Translations under genes and position numbers: made by a program
DNA from: Acanthosepion lycidas
Taxonomy: Eukaryota; Mollusca; Cephalopoda; Sepiida; Sepiidae
Direction of reading: 5' to 3'
NCBI GenBank assembly: GCA_963932145.1
Contig: OZ010577.1
Coordinates: 14,981,889 to 15,045,888 of the forward strand
Length of the DNA: 64,000 nt
Notes under the pieces: generated by a model
What the model saw: only the letters and a program-made list of their open reading frames with translations
Database searches by the model: none
What the model was told of the DNA's origin: nothing
Part shown: positions 1-10,680 of the stretch, one piece after another
How positions within the stretch are numbered: the first letter of the stretch is position 1
Layout of the letters: the number at the start of each line of letters is the position of its first letter

Positions 1-33
1 GGCTTACAATTATTTTTCATTCGAACTCATACA
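1..33 (+). repeat. Partial monomer at left edge
   Basis: These 33 bases are the last sixth of a unit (consensus offsets 169-201), joined in register to the first complete unit at 34. The array therefore continues to the left of the window. Confidence 0.97.
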
Positions 34-2042
34 GTGAGCGTAGCATCCAAAGGTTACGACTCACGTAACAGGGATTTCCTTGAAAACTGTGTGGACGCAA
101 AATGGGTGATCGCTGTATGTTTCTCTCCTGCCGTGCGTTCTATTTACCTTTACATTCTTTCATTTCACTTTATGAACAGGCAAGTGTCTACTCTAAAACC
201 GGCTTACAATTATTTTTCATTCGAACTCATACAGTGAGCGTAGCATGCAAAGGATACTATTCATATAACAGGGATTTCCTTGAAAAACTGTGTGGACGCA
301 AAATAGGTGATCGCTGTATGTTTCTCTCCTGCCGTGCGTTCTATTTACCTTTACATTCTTTCATTTCACTTTATGAACAGGCAAGAGCCACCTCTAAACC
401 CGGCTTACAATTATTTTTCATTCGAACTCATACAGTGAGCGTAGCATGCAAAGGATACTATTCATATAACAGGGATTTCCTTGAAAAACTGTGTGGACGC
501 AAAATTGGTGATCGCTGTATGTTTCTCTCCTGGCGTGCGTTCTATTTACCTTTACATTCTTTCATTTCACTTTATGAACAGGCAAGAGGCTCCTCTAAAA
601 CCGGATTACAATTATTTTTCATTCGAACTCATACAGTGAGCGTAGCATGCAAAGGATACTATTCATATAACAGGGATTTCCTTGAAAAACTGTGTGGACG
701 CAAAATGTGTGATCGCTGTATGTTTCTCTCCTGCCGTGCGTTCTATCTACCTTTACATTCTTTCATTTCACTTTATGAACAGGCAAGAGCCTCCTCTAAA
801 ACCTGCTTTCAATTATTTTTCATTCGAACTCATACAGTGAGCGTAGCATGCAAAGGATACTATTCATATAACAGGGATTTCCTTGAAAAATTGTGTGGAC
901 GCAAAATGGGTGATCGCTGTATGTTTCTCTCCTGCCGTGCGTTCTATTTACATTTACTTTCTTTCATTTAACTTTATGAACAGGCAAGAGCCTCCTCTAA
1001 AACCGGCTTACAATTATTTTTCATTCGAACTCATACAGTGAGCGTAGCATGCAAAGGATACTATTCATATAACAGGGATTTCCTTGTAAAACTGTGTGGA
1101 CGCAAAGTGGGTGATCGCTGTATGTTTCTCTCCTGCCGTGCGTTCTATTTACCTTTACATTCTTTCATTTAACTTTATGAACAGGCAAGGGCCTCCTCTA
1201 AAACCGGCTTACAATTATTTTTCATTCGAACTCATACAGCGAGCGTAGCATGCAAAGGTTACGACTCACGTAACAGGGATTTCCTTGAAAAACTCTGTTG
1301 ACGCAAAATGGGTGATCGCTGTATGTTTCTCTCCTATCGTGCGTTCTATTTACCTTTACATTCTTTCATTTCACTTTATGAACAGGCAAGGGCCTCCTCT
1401 AAAACCGGCTTACAATTATTTTTCATTCGAACTCATACAGTGAGCGTAGCATGCAAAGGTTACGACTCACGTAACAGGGATTTCCTTGAAAAACTGTGTG
1501 GACGCAAAATGGGTGATCGCTGTAAGTTTCTCTCCTGCCGTGCGTTCTATTTACCTTTACATTCTTTCATTTCACTTTATGAACAGGCAAGAGCCTCCTC
1601 TAAAACCGGCTTACAATTTTTTTTCATTCGAACTCATACAGTGAGCGTAGCATGCAAAGGTTACGACTCACGTAACAGGGATTTCCTTGAAAACCTGTGT
1701 GGACGCAAAGTGGGTGATCGCTGTATGTTTCTCTCCTGCCGTGCGTTCTATTTACCTTTACATTCTTTCATTTCACTTTATGAACAGGCAAGATCCTCCT
1801 CTAAAACCGGCTTACAGTTATTTTTCATTCGAACTCATACAGTGAGCGTAGCATGCAAAGGATACTATTCATATAACAGGGATTTCCTTGAAAAACTGTG
1901 TGGACGCAAAATGAGTGATCGCTGTATGTTTCTCTCCTGCCGTGCGTTCTATTTACCTTTACATTCTTTCATTTAACTTTATGAACAGGCAAGAGCCTCC
2001 TCTAAATCCGGCTTACAATTATTTTTCATTCGAACTCATACA
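34..2042 (+). repeat. Left array zone, mixed class A and B monomers
   Basis: Ten units. The first (34-233) is 200 bp because one A of the GAAAAAC run is missing. The units at 234, 435, 636, 837 and 1038 are all class B; those at 1239, 1440 and 1641 are class A; 1842 is class B. Units at 837, 1038 and 1842 carry C-to-A at offset 134. The unit at 837 also carries the TTACATTTACTTTC variant, which recurs at 3249, 15700 and 33375. No gene or non-satellite sequence is present. Confidence 0.93.
234..1238 (+). repeat. Run of five consecutive class B monomers
   Basis: Units at 234, 435, 636, 837 and 1038 all read GGATACTATTCATATAAC where class A reads GGTTACGACTCACGTAAC. The five differences (offsets 21, 25, 27, 31, 32) occur together. 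Elsewhere in the unit these five monomers differ from one another (for example at offsets 70 and 134 and in the 146-152 region), so the run is a clustered subclass rather than five copies of one unit. Confidence 0.9.
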
Positions 2043-3650
2043 GTGAGCGTAGCATGCAAAGGTTACGACTCACGTGACAGGGATTTCCTTGAAAAACTGT
2101 GTGGACGCAAAATGGGTGATCGCTGTATGTTTCTCTCCTGCCGTGCGTTCTATTTACCTTTACATTCTTTCATTTCACTTTATGAACAGGCTAGGGTCTC
2201 CTCTAAAACCGGCTTACAATTATTTTTCATTCGAACTCATACAGTGAGCGTAGCATGCAAAGGATAATATTCATATAACAGGGATTTCCTTGAAAAACTG
2301 TGTGGACGCAAAGTGGGTGATCGCGGTATGTTTCTCTCCTGCCGTGCGTTCTATTTACCTTTACATTCTTTCATTTCACTTTATGAACAGGCAAGAGCCT
2401 CCTCTAAAACCGGCTTACAATTATTTTTCATTCGAACTCATACAGTGAGCGTAGCATGCAAAGGTTACGACTCACGTAACAGGGATTGCCTTGAAAAACT
2501 GTGTGGACGCAAAATGGGTGATCGCTGTATGTTTCTCTCCTGCCGTGCGTTCTATTTACCTTTACATTCTTTCATTTCACTTTATGAACAGGCAAGAGCC
2601 TCCTCTAAAACCGGCTTACAATTATTTTTCATTCGAACTCATACAGTGAGCGTAGCATGCAAAGGATACTATTCATATAACAGGGATTTCCTTGAAAAAC
2701 TGTGTGGACGCAAAATGGGTGATCGCTGTATGTTTCTCTCCTGCCGTGCGTTCTATTTACCGTTACATTCTTTCATTTAACTTTATGAACAGGCAAGGGT
2801 CTCCTCTAAAACCGGCTTACAATTATTTTTCATTCGAACTCATACAGTGAGCGTAGCATGCAAATGTTACGACTCACGTGACAGGGATTTCCTTGAAAAT
2901 CTGTGTGGACGCAAAATGGGTGATCGCTGTATGTTTCTCTCCTGCTGTGCGTTCTATTTACCTTTACATTCTTTCATTTCACTTTATGAACAGGCAAGGG
3001 TCTCCTCCAAAACCGGCTTACAATTATTTTTCATTCGAACTCATACAGTGAGCGTAGCATGCAAAGGATAATATTCATATAACAGGGATTTCTTTGAAAA
3101 ACTGTGTGGACGCAAAGTGGGTGATCGCTGTATGTTTCTCTCCTGCCGTGCGTTCTATTTACCTTTACATTCTTTCATTTCACTTTATGAACAGGCAAGA
3201 GCCTCCTCTAAAACCGGCTTACAATTATTTTTCATTCGAACTCATACAGTGAGCGTAGCATGCAAAGGTTACGACTCACGTAACAGGGATTGCCTTGAAA
3301 AACTGTGTGGACGCAAAATGGGTGATCGCTGTATGTTTCTCTCCTGCCGTGCGTTCTATTTACATTTACTTTCTTTCATTTAACTTTATGAACAGGCAAG
3401 AGCCTCCTCTAAAACCGGCTTACAATTATTTTTCATTCGAACTCATACAGTGAGCGTAGCATGCAAAGGATACTATTCATATAACAGGGATTTCCTTGAA
3501 AAATTCTGTGGACGCAAAATGTGTGATCGCTGTATGTTTCTCTCCTGCCGTGCGTTCTATTTACATTTACATTCTTTCATTTCACTTTATGAACAGGCAA
3601 GACCCTCCTCTAAAACCGGCTTACAATTATTTTTCATTCGAACTCATACA
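2043..3650 (+). repeat. Two copies of a 4-monomer (804-bp) higher-order unit
   Basis: Units 2043/2244/2445/2646 are repeated in the same order by 2847/3048/3249/3450. Position 1 shares the CACGTGACAG variant. Position 2 shares GGATAATATT (a class B unit with C-to-A at offset 24). Position 3 shares GGGATTGCC. Position 4 is class B. Related sets occur at 15499 onward (through the block A/B duplication) and at 32973-33575, about 30.1 kb away. Confidence 0.88.
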
Positions 3651-3851
3651 GTGAGCGTAGCATGCAAAGGTTACGACTCACGTAACAGGGATTTCCTTGA
3701 AAATCTGTGTGGACGCAAAATGGGTGATCGCTGTATGTTTCTCCCCTGCCGTGCGTTCTATTTACCTTTACATTTTTTCATGTAACTTTATGAACAGGCA
3801 ACAGCCTCCTCTAAAAACTGCTTACAATTATTTTTCATTCGAACTCATACA

Positions 3852-5860
3852 GTGAGCGTAGAATGCAAAGGTTACGACTCACGTAACAGGGATTTCCTTG
3901 AAAAACTGTATGGACGCAAAATGGGTGATCGCTGTATGTTTCTCTCCTGCCGTGCGTTCTATTTACCTTTACATTCTTTCATGTAACTTTATGAACAGGC
4001 AAGAGCCTCCTCTAAAATCTGCTTACAATTATTTTTCATTCGAACTCATACAGTGAGCGTAGAATGCAAAGGTTACGACTCACGTAACAGGGATTTCCTT
4101 GAAAAACTGTGTGGACGCAAAGTGGGTGGTCGCTGTATGTTTCTCTCCTGCCGTGCGTTCTATTTACCTTTACATTCTTTCATTTCACTTTATGAACAGG
4201 CAAGGGCCTCCTCTAAAACCGGCTTACAATTATTTTTCATTCGAACTCATACAGTGAGCGTAGCATGCAAAGTTTACGAATCACGTAACAGGAATTTCCT
4301 TGAAAAACTGTGTGGACGCAAAATGGGTGATCGCTGTATGTTTCTCTCCTGCCGTGCGTTCTATTTACCTTTACATTCTTTCATTTCACTTTATGAACAG
4401 GCAAGAGCCTCGTCTAAAAGCTGCTTACTATTATTTTTCATTCGAACTCATACAGTGAGCGTAGAATGCAAAGGTTACGACTCACGTAACAGGGATTTCC
4501 TTGAAAAACTGTATGGACGCAAAATAGGTGATCGTTGTATGTTTCTCTCCTGCCGTGCGTTCTATTTACCTTTACATTCTTTCATTTCACTTTATGAACA
4601 GGCCAGAGCCTCGTCTAAAAGCTGCTTACTATTATTTTTCATTCGAACTCATACAGTGAGCGTAGAATGCAAATGTTACGACTCACGTAACAGGGATTTC
4701 CTTGAAAAACTGTATGGACGCAAAATGGGTGATCGCTGTATGTTTCTCTCCTGCCGTGCGTTCTATTTACCTTTACATTCTTTCATTTAACTTTATGAAC
4801 ATGCAAGAGGCTCCTCTAAAACTGCTTACAATTATTTTTTATTCGAACTCATACAGTGAGCGTAGCCTGCAAATGTTACGACTCACGTAACAGGGATTTC
4901 CTTGAAAAACTGTGTGGACGCAAAATGGGTGATCGCTGTATGTTTCTCTCCTGCCGTGCGTTCTATTTACCTTTACATTCTTTCATTTAACTTTATGAAC
5001 ATGGAAGAGGCTCCTCTAATAGCTGCTTACAATTATTTTTCATTCGAACTCATACAGTGAGCGTAGCATGCAAAAGTTACGACTCACGTAACAGGGATTT
5101 CCTTGAATAACTGTGTGGACGCAAATTAGGTGATCGCTGTATGTTTCTCTCCTGCCGTGCGTTCTATTTACCTTTACATTCTTTCATTTCACTTTATGAA
5201 CAGGCAAGAGCCTCGTCAAAAATCTGCTTACTATTATTTTTCATTCGAACTCATACAGTGAGCGTAGAATGCAAAGGTTACGACTCACGTAACAGGGATT
5301 TCCTTGAAAAACTGTGTGGACGCAAATTAGGTGATCGCTGTATGTTTCTCTCCTGCCGTGCGTTCTATTTACCTTTACATTCTTTCATTTCACTTTATGA
5401 ACAGGCAAGAGCCTCGTCTAAAAGATGCTTACTATTATTTTTCATTCGAACTCATACAGTGAGCGTAGAATGCAAAGGTTACGACTCACGTAACAGGGAT
5501 TTCCTTGAAAAACTGTATGGACGCAAAATGGGTGATCGCTGTATGTTTCTCCCCTGCCGTGCGTTCTCTTTACCTTTACATTTTTTCATGTAACTTTATG
5601 AACAGGCAAGAGCCTCCTCTAAAACCTGCTTACAATTATTTTTCATTCGAACTCATACAGTGAGCGTAGAATGCAAAGGTTACGACTCACGTAACAGGGA
5701 TTTCCTTGAAAAACTGTGTGGACGCAAAGTGGGTGGTCGCTGTATGTTTCTCTCCTGCCGTGCGTTCTATTTACCTTTACATTCTTTCATTTCACTTTAT
5801 GAACAGGCAAGGGCCTCCTCTAAAACCGGCTTACAATTATTTTTCATTCGAACTCATACA
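3852..5860 (+). repeat. Local monomer subfamily 'E' (copy 1)
   Basis: Units at 3852, 4053, 4455, 4656, 5258, 5459 and 5660 carry TAGAATGC instead of TAGCATGC (offset 11, C to A), which destroys the GCATGC site. Several (3852, 4455, 4656, 5459) also carry CTGTATGG for CTGTGTGG, and 4254, 4455, 5057, 5258 and similar units carry GCTTACTATT for GCTTACAATT. The cluster has sharp edges and reappears only through the block duplication at 16303-18311, apart from the isolated GAATGC units at 53058 and 56072. The unit at 4656 is 200 bp (one A lost in CTAAAACTGC). Confidence 0.88.
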
Positions 5861-6865
5861 GTGAGCGTAGCATGCAAAGTTTACGAATCACGTAACAGGG
5901 ATTTCCTTGAAAAACTGTGTCGACGCAAAATGGATGATCGCTGTATGTTTCTCCCCTGCCGTGCGTTCTATTTACATTTACATTCTTTCATTTCAGTTTA
6001 TGAACAGTCAATAGCCTCCTCTAAAACCTGCTTACAATTATTTTTCATTCGAACTCATACACTGAGCGTCGCATGCAAAGGTTACGACTCACGTAACAGG
6101 GATTTCCTTGAAAAACTGTGTGGACGCAAAGTGGGTGTTCGCTGTATGTTTCTCTCCTGCCGTGCGTTCTATTTACCTTTACATTCTTTAATTTAAATTT
6201 ATGAACAGGCAAGGGCCTCCTCTAAAACCGGCTTACAATTATTTTTCATTCGAACTCATACAGTGAGCGTAGCATGCAAAGGATACTATTCATATAACAG
6301 GGATTTCCTTGAAAAACTGTGTGGACGCAAAATGGGTGATCGCTGTATGTTTCTCTCCTGCGGTGCGTTCTATTTACCTTTACATTCTTTCATTTCACTT
6401 TATGAACAGGCAAGGGTCTCCTCTAAAACCGGCTTACAATTATTTTTCATTCGAACTCATACAGTGAGCGTAGCATACAAAGGTTACGACTCACGTAACA
6501 GGGATTTCCTTGAAAAACTGTGTGGACGCAAAATGGGTGATCGCTGTATGATTCTCTCCTGCCGTGCGTTCTATTTACCTTTACATTCTTTCATTTCACT
6601 TTATGAACAGGCAAGGGTCTCCACTAAAACCGGCTTACAATTATTTTTCATTCGAACTCATACAGTGAGCGTAGCATGCAAAGGTTACGACTCACGTAAC
6701 AGGGATTTACTTGAAAAACTGTTTGGACGCAAAGTGGGTGATCGCTGTATGTTTCTCTCCTGCCGTGCGTTCTATTTACCTTTACATTCTTTCATTTCAC
6801 TTTATGAACAGGCAAGAGCCTCCTCTAAAACCGGCTTACAATTATTTTTCATTCGAACTCATACA

Positions 6866-7669
6866 CTGAGCGTAGCATGCAAAGGATACTATTCATATAA
6901 CAGGGATTTCCTTGAAAAACTGTGTGGACGCAAAATGGGTGATCGCTGTATGTTTCTCTCCTGCCGTGCGTTCTATTTACCTTTACATTCTTTCATTTAA
7001 CTTTATGAACAGGCAAGAGGCTCCTCTAAAAGCTGCTTACAATTATTTTTCATTCGAACTCATACAGTGAGCGTAGCATGCAAAGGTTACGACTCACGTA
7101 ACAGGGATTTCCTTGAAAAACAGTGTGGACGCAAAGTGGGTGATCGCTGTATGTTTCTCTCCTGCCGTGCGTTCTATTTACCTTTACATTCTTTCATTTC
7201 ACTTTATGAACAGGCAAGAGCCTCCTCTAAAACCGGCTTACAATTATTTTTCATTCGAACTCATACAGTGAGCGTAGCCTGCAAAGGATACTATTCATAT
7301 AACAGGGATTTCCTTGAAAAATTGTGTGGACGCAAAGTGGGTGATCGCTGTATGTTTCTCTCCTGCCGTGCGTTCTATTTACCTTTACATTCTTTCATTT
7401 CACTTTATGAACAGGCAAGAGGCTCCTCTAAAAGCTGCTTACAATTATTTTTCATTCGAACTCATACAGTGAGCGTAGCATGCAAAGGATACTATTCATA
7501 TAACAGGGATTTCCTTGAAAAACTGTGTGGACGCAAAATGGGTGATCGCTGTATGTTTCTCTCCTGCCGTGCGTTCTATTTACCTTTACATTCTTTCATT
7601 TCACTTTATGAACAGGCAAGGGTCTCCTCTAAAACCGGCTTACAATTATTTTTCATTCGAACTCATACA
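6866..7669 (+). repeat. Four-monomer cassette, copy 1
   Basis: The order is a class B unit followed by GAGGCTCCTCTAAAAGCTGC, a class A unit with the rare AAAACAGTGTGG, a class B unit with AAAGTGGG at offset 70, then a class B unit. The same order recurs at 19317-20120 (expected from the block duplication) and at 50847-51650, about 44 kb away, outside any duplication traced here. Confidence 0.8.
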
Positions 7670-8472
7670 GTGAGCGTAGCATGCAAAGGATACTATTAAT
7701 ATAACAGGGATTTCCTCGAAAAACTGTGTGGACGCAAAGTGGGTGATCGCTGTATGTTTCTCTCCTGCCGTGCGTTCTATTAACCTATACATTCTTTCAT
7801 TTAACTTTATGAACAGGCAAGAGCCTCCTCTAAAAGCTGCTTACAATTATTTTTCATTCGAACTCATACAGTGAGCGTAGCATGCAAAGGTTACGACTCA
7901 CGTAACAGGGATTTCCTTGAAAACTGTGTGGACGCAAAGTGGGTGATCGCTGTATGTTTCTCTCCTGCCGTGCGTTCTATTTACCTTTACATTCTTTCAT
8001 TTAACTTTATGAACAGGCAAGGGCCTCCTCTAAAACCGACTTATAATTATTTTTCATTCGAACTCATACAGTGAGCGTAGCATGCAAAGGTTACGACTCA
8101 CGTAACAGGGATTTCTTTGAAAAAATGTTTGGACGCAAAATGGGTGATCGCTGTATTTTTTTCTCCTGCCGTGCGTTCTATTTACCTTTACATTCTTTCA
8201 TTTCACTTTATGAACAGGCAAGAGCCTCCTTTAAAACCGGCTTACAATTATTTTTCATTCGAACTCATACAGTGAGCGTAGCATGCAAAGGTTACGACTC
8301 ACGTAACAGGGATTTACTTGAAAAACTGTGTGGACGCAAAGTGGGTGATCGCTGTATGTTTCTCTCCTGCCGTGCGTTCTATTTACCTTTACATTCTTTC
8401 ATTTCACTTTATGAACAGGCAAGAGCCTCCTCTAAAACCGGCTTACAATTATTTTTCATTCGAACTCATACA

Positions 8473-8670
8473 GTGAGCGTAGCATGCAAAGGTTACGACT
8501 CACGTAACAGGGATTTCCTTGAAAAACTGTGTGGACGCAAAATGGGTGATCGCTGTATGTTTCTCTCCTGCCGTGCGTTCTATTTACCTTTACATTCTTT
8601 CATTTCACTTTATGAACAGGCAAGAGCCTCCTCTAAAACCGGCTTATATTTTTTCATTCGAACTCATACA
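8473..8670 (+). repeat. 198-bp monomer with a 3-bp deletion in the AT-rich segment
   Basis: The segment before TTTTTCATTCG reads GGCTTATATTTTTTCATTCG, three bases shorter than the consensus. The same unit is found in block B at 21326-21523. Independent-looking 3-bp losses in the same segment occur at 10882-11079 (CTTAAAATTTTTC) and 12286-12483 (CTTATAATTTTTC). Confidence 0.85.
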
Positions 8671-9474
8671 GTGAGCGTAGCATGCAAAGGTTACGACTCA
8701 CGTAACAGGGATTTACTTGAAAAAATGTGTGGACGCAATGTGGGTGATCGCTGTATGTTTCTCTCCTGCCGTGCGTTCTATTTACCTTTACATTCTTTCA
8801 TTTAACTTTATGAACATGCAAGAGCCTCCTTTAAAACCGGCTTACAATTATTTTTCATTCGAACTCATACAATGAGCGTAGCATGCAAAGGTTACGACTC
8901 ACGTAACGGGGATTTCCTTGAAAAACTGTGTGGACGCAAAATGGGTGATCGCTGTATTTTTTTCTCCTGCCGTGCGTTCTATTTACCTTTACATTCTTTC
9001 ATTTCACTTTATGAACAGGCAAGAGCCTCCTCTAAAACCGGCTTACAATTATTTTTCATTCGAACTCATACAGTGAGCGTAGCATGCAAAGGATACTATT
9101 CATATAACAGGGATTTCCTTGAAAAACTGTGTGGACGCAAAATGGGTGATCGCTGTATGTTTCTCTCCTGCCGTACGTTCTATTTACCTTTACATTCTTT
9201 CATTTAACTTTATAAACATGCAAGAGCCTCCTCTAAAAGCTGCTTACAATTATTTTTCATTCGAACTCATACAGTGAGCGTAGCATGCAAAGGTTACGAC
9301 TCACGTAACAGGGATTTCCTTGAAAAAATGTGTGGACGCAAAATGGGTGATCGCTGTATGTTTTTCTCCTGCCGTGCGTTCTATTTACCTTTACATTCTT
9401 TCATTTCACTTTATGAACAGGCAAGAGCCTCCTTTAAAACCGGCTTACAATTATTTTTCATTCGAACTCATACA
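8671..9474 (+). repeat. Four monomers of block A absent from block B
   Basis: Units 8671, 8872, 9073 and 9274 have no counterpart between 21326 and 21524, where block B passes directly from the 8473-type unit to the 9475-type unit (ATGAGTGATCGC with TGTATTTTTCTC). The change of offset from 12853 to 12049 is exactly 804 bp. Whether A gained or B lost the units cannot be decided here, but a 3813-bp-spaced copy of units 8872-9876 exists at 12685-13689. Confidence 0.82.
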
Positions 9475-9876
9475 GTGAACGTAGCATGCAAAGGTTACGA
9501 CTCACGTAACAGGGATTTCCTTGAAAAACTGTGTGGACGCAAAATGAGTGATCGCTGTATTTTTCTCTCCTGCCGTGCGTTCTATTTACCTTTACATTCT
9601 TTCATTTCACTTTATGAACAGGCAAGAGCCTCCTCTAAAACCGGCTTACAATTATTTTTCATTCGAACTTATACACTGAGCGTAGCATCCAAAGGATACT
9701 ATTCATATAACAGGGATTTCCTTGAAAAACTGTGTGGACGCAAAATGAGTGATCGCTGTATGTTTCTCTCCTGCCGTGCGTTCTATTTACCTTTACATTC
9801 TTTCATTTCACTTTATGAACAGGCAAGAGCCTCCACTAAAACCGGCTTACAATTATTTTTCATTCGAACTCATACA
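8872..9876 (+). repeat. Five-monomer repeat within block A (partner 12685-13689)
   Basis: Units 8872, 9073, 9274, 9475 and 9676 share their diagnostic variants in order with 12685, 12886, 13087, 13288 and 13489: CGTAACGGGG; class B with GCCGTACG; GAAAAAATGTG plus ATGTTTTTCTCC; CAGTGAACG plus ATGAGTGATC; and CACTGAGCGTAGCATCC. The spacing is 3813 bp (19 units minus 6 bp, explained by two 198-bp units between them). Confidence 0.85.
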
Positions 9877-10077
9877 GTGAGCGTAGCATGCAAATGTTAC
9901 GACTCACGTAACAGCGATTTACTTGAAAAACTGTGTGGACGCAACGTGGGTGATCGCTGTATGTTTCTCTCCTGCCGTGCGTTCTATTTACCTTTACATT
10001 CTTTCATTTCACTTTATGAACAGGCAAGAGCCTCCTCTAAAACCGGCTTGTAATTATTTTTCATTCGAACTCATACA

Positions 10078-10479
10078 GTGAGCGTAGCATGCAAAGGATA
10101 CTATTCATATAACAGGGATTTCCTTGAAAAACTGTGTGGACGCAAAGTGGGTGATCGCTGTATGTTTCTCTCCTGACGTGCGTTCTATTTACCTTTACAT
10201 TCTTTCATTTAACTTTATGAACAGGCAAGAGCCTCCTCTAAAACCGGCTTACAATTATTTTTCATTCGAACTCATACAGTGAGCGTAGCATGCAAAGGTT
10301 ACGACTCACGTAACAGGGATTTCCTTGAAAAACTGTGTGGACGCAAAGTGGGTGATCGCTGTATGTTTCTCTCCTGACGTGCGTTCTATTTACCTTTACA
10401 TTCTTTCATTTAACTTTATGAACAGGCAAGAGCCTCCTCTAAAACCGGCTTACAATTATTTTTCATTCCAACTCATACA
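10078..10479 (+). repeat. Adjacent monomers sharing a TCCTGACGTGC variant
   Basis: Both units (class B at 10078, class A at 10279) carry C-to-A at offset 99, and both carry AAAGTGGG and the offset-134 A variant. The pair is kept in block B at 22127 and 22328. The variant recurs in the units at 11482, 14293, 25742 and 26747, always class B. Confidence 0.85.
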
Positions 10480-10680
10480 GTGAGCGTAGCATGCAAAGGT
10501 TACGACTCACGTAACAGGGATTTCCTTGAAAAACTGTGTGGACGCAAAAGGGGTGATCGCTGTATGTTTCTCTCCTGCCGTGCGTTCTATTTACCTTTAC
10601 ATTCTTTCATTTCACTTTATGAACAGGCAAGAGCCTCCACTAAAACCGGCTTACAATTATTTTTCATTCGAACTCATACA

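Noticed and set aside
234..434. TATA-like ATATAA in class B monomers as a promoter
   Set aside because: It is a by-product of the class B substitutions, and no downstream initiator, gene or transcript evidence is visible. It is mentioned only as part of the A/B contrast.
102..971. Long forward open frames as protein-coding genes with a 67-residue repeat
   Set aside because: They arise from a 201-bp period with no stop in one frame. The same frame is closed by recurrent stops and by 1- and 2-bp indels in many units, changes are largely non-synonymous, no domain is recognisable, and no non-repetitive gene context exists.
7012..7030. AGAGG-CT-CCTCT inverted repeat in units with the GAGGCTCCTCT variant
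   Set aside because: The arms are only 5 bp, the consensus form (AGAGCCTCCTCT) weakens it, and the variant behaves like an ordinary subfamily marker.
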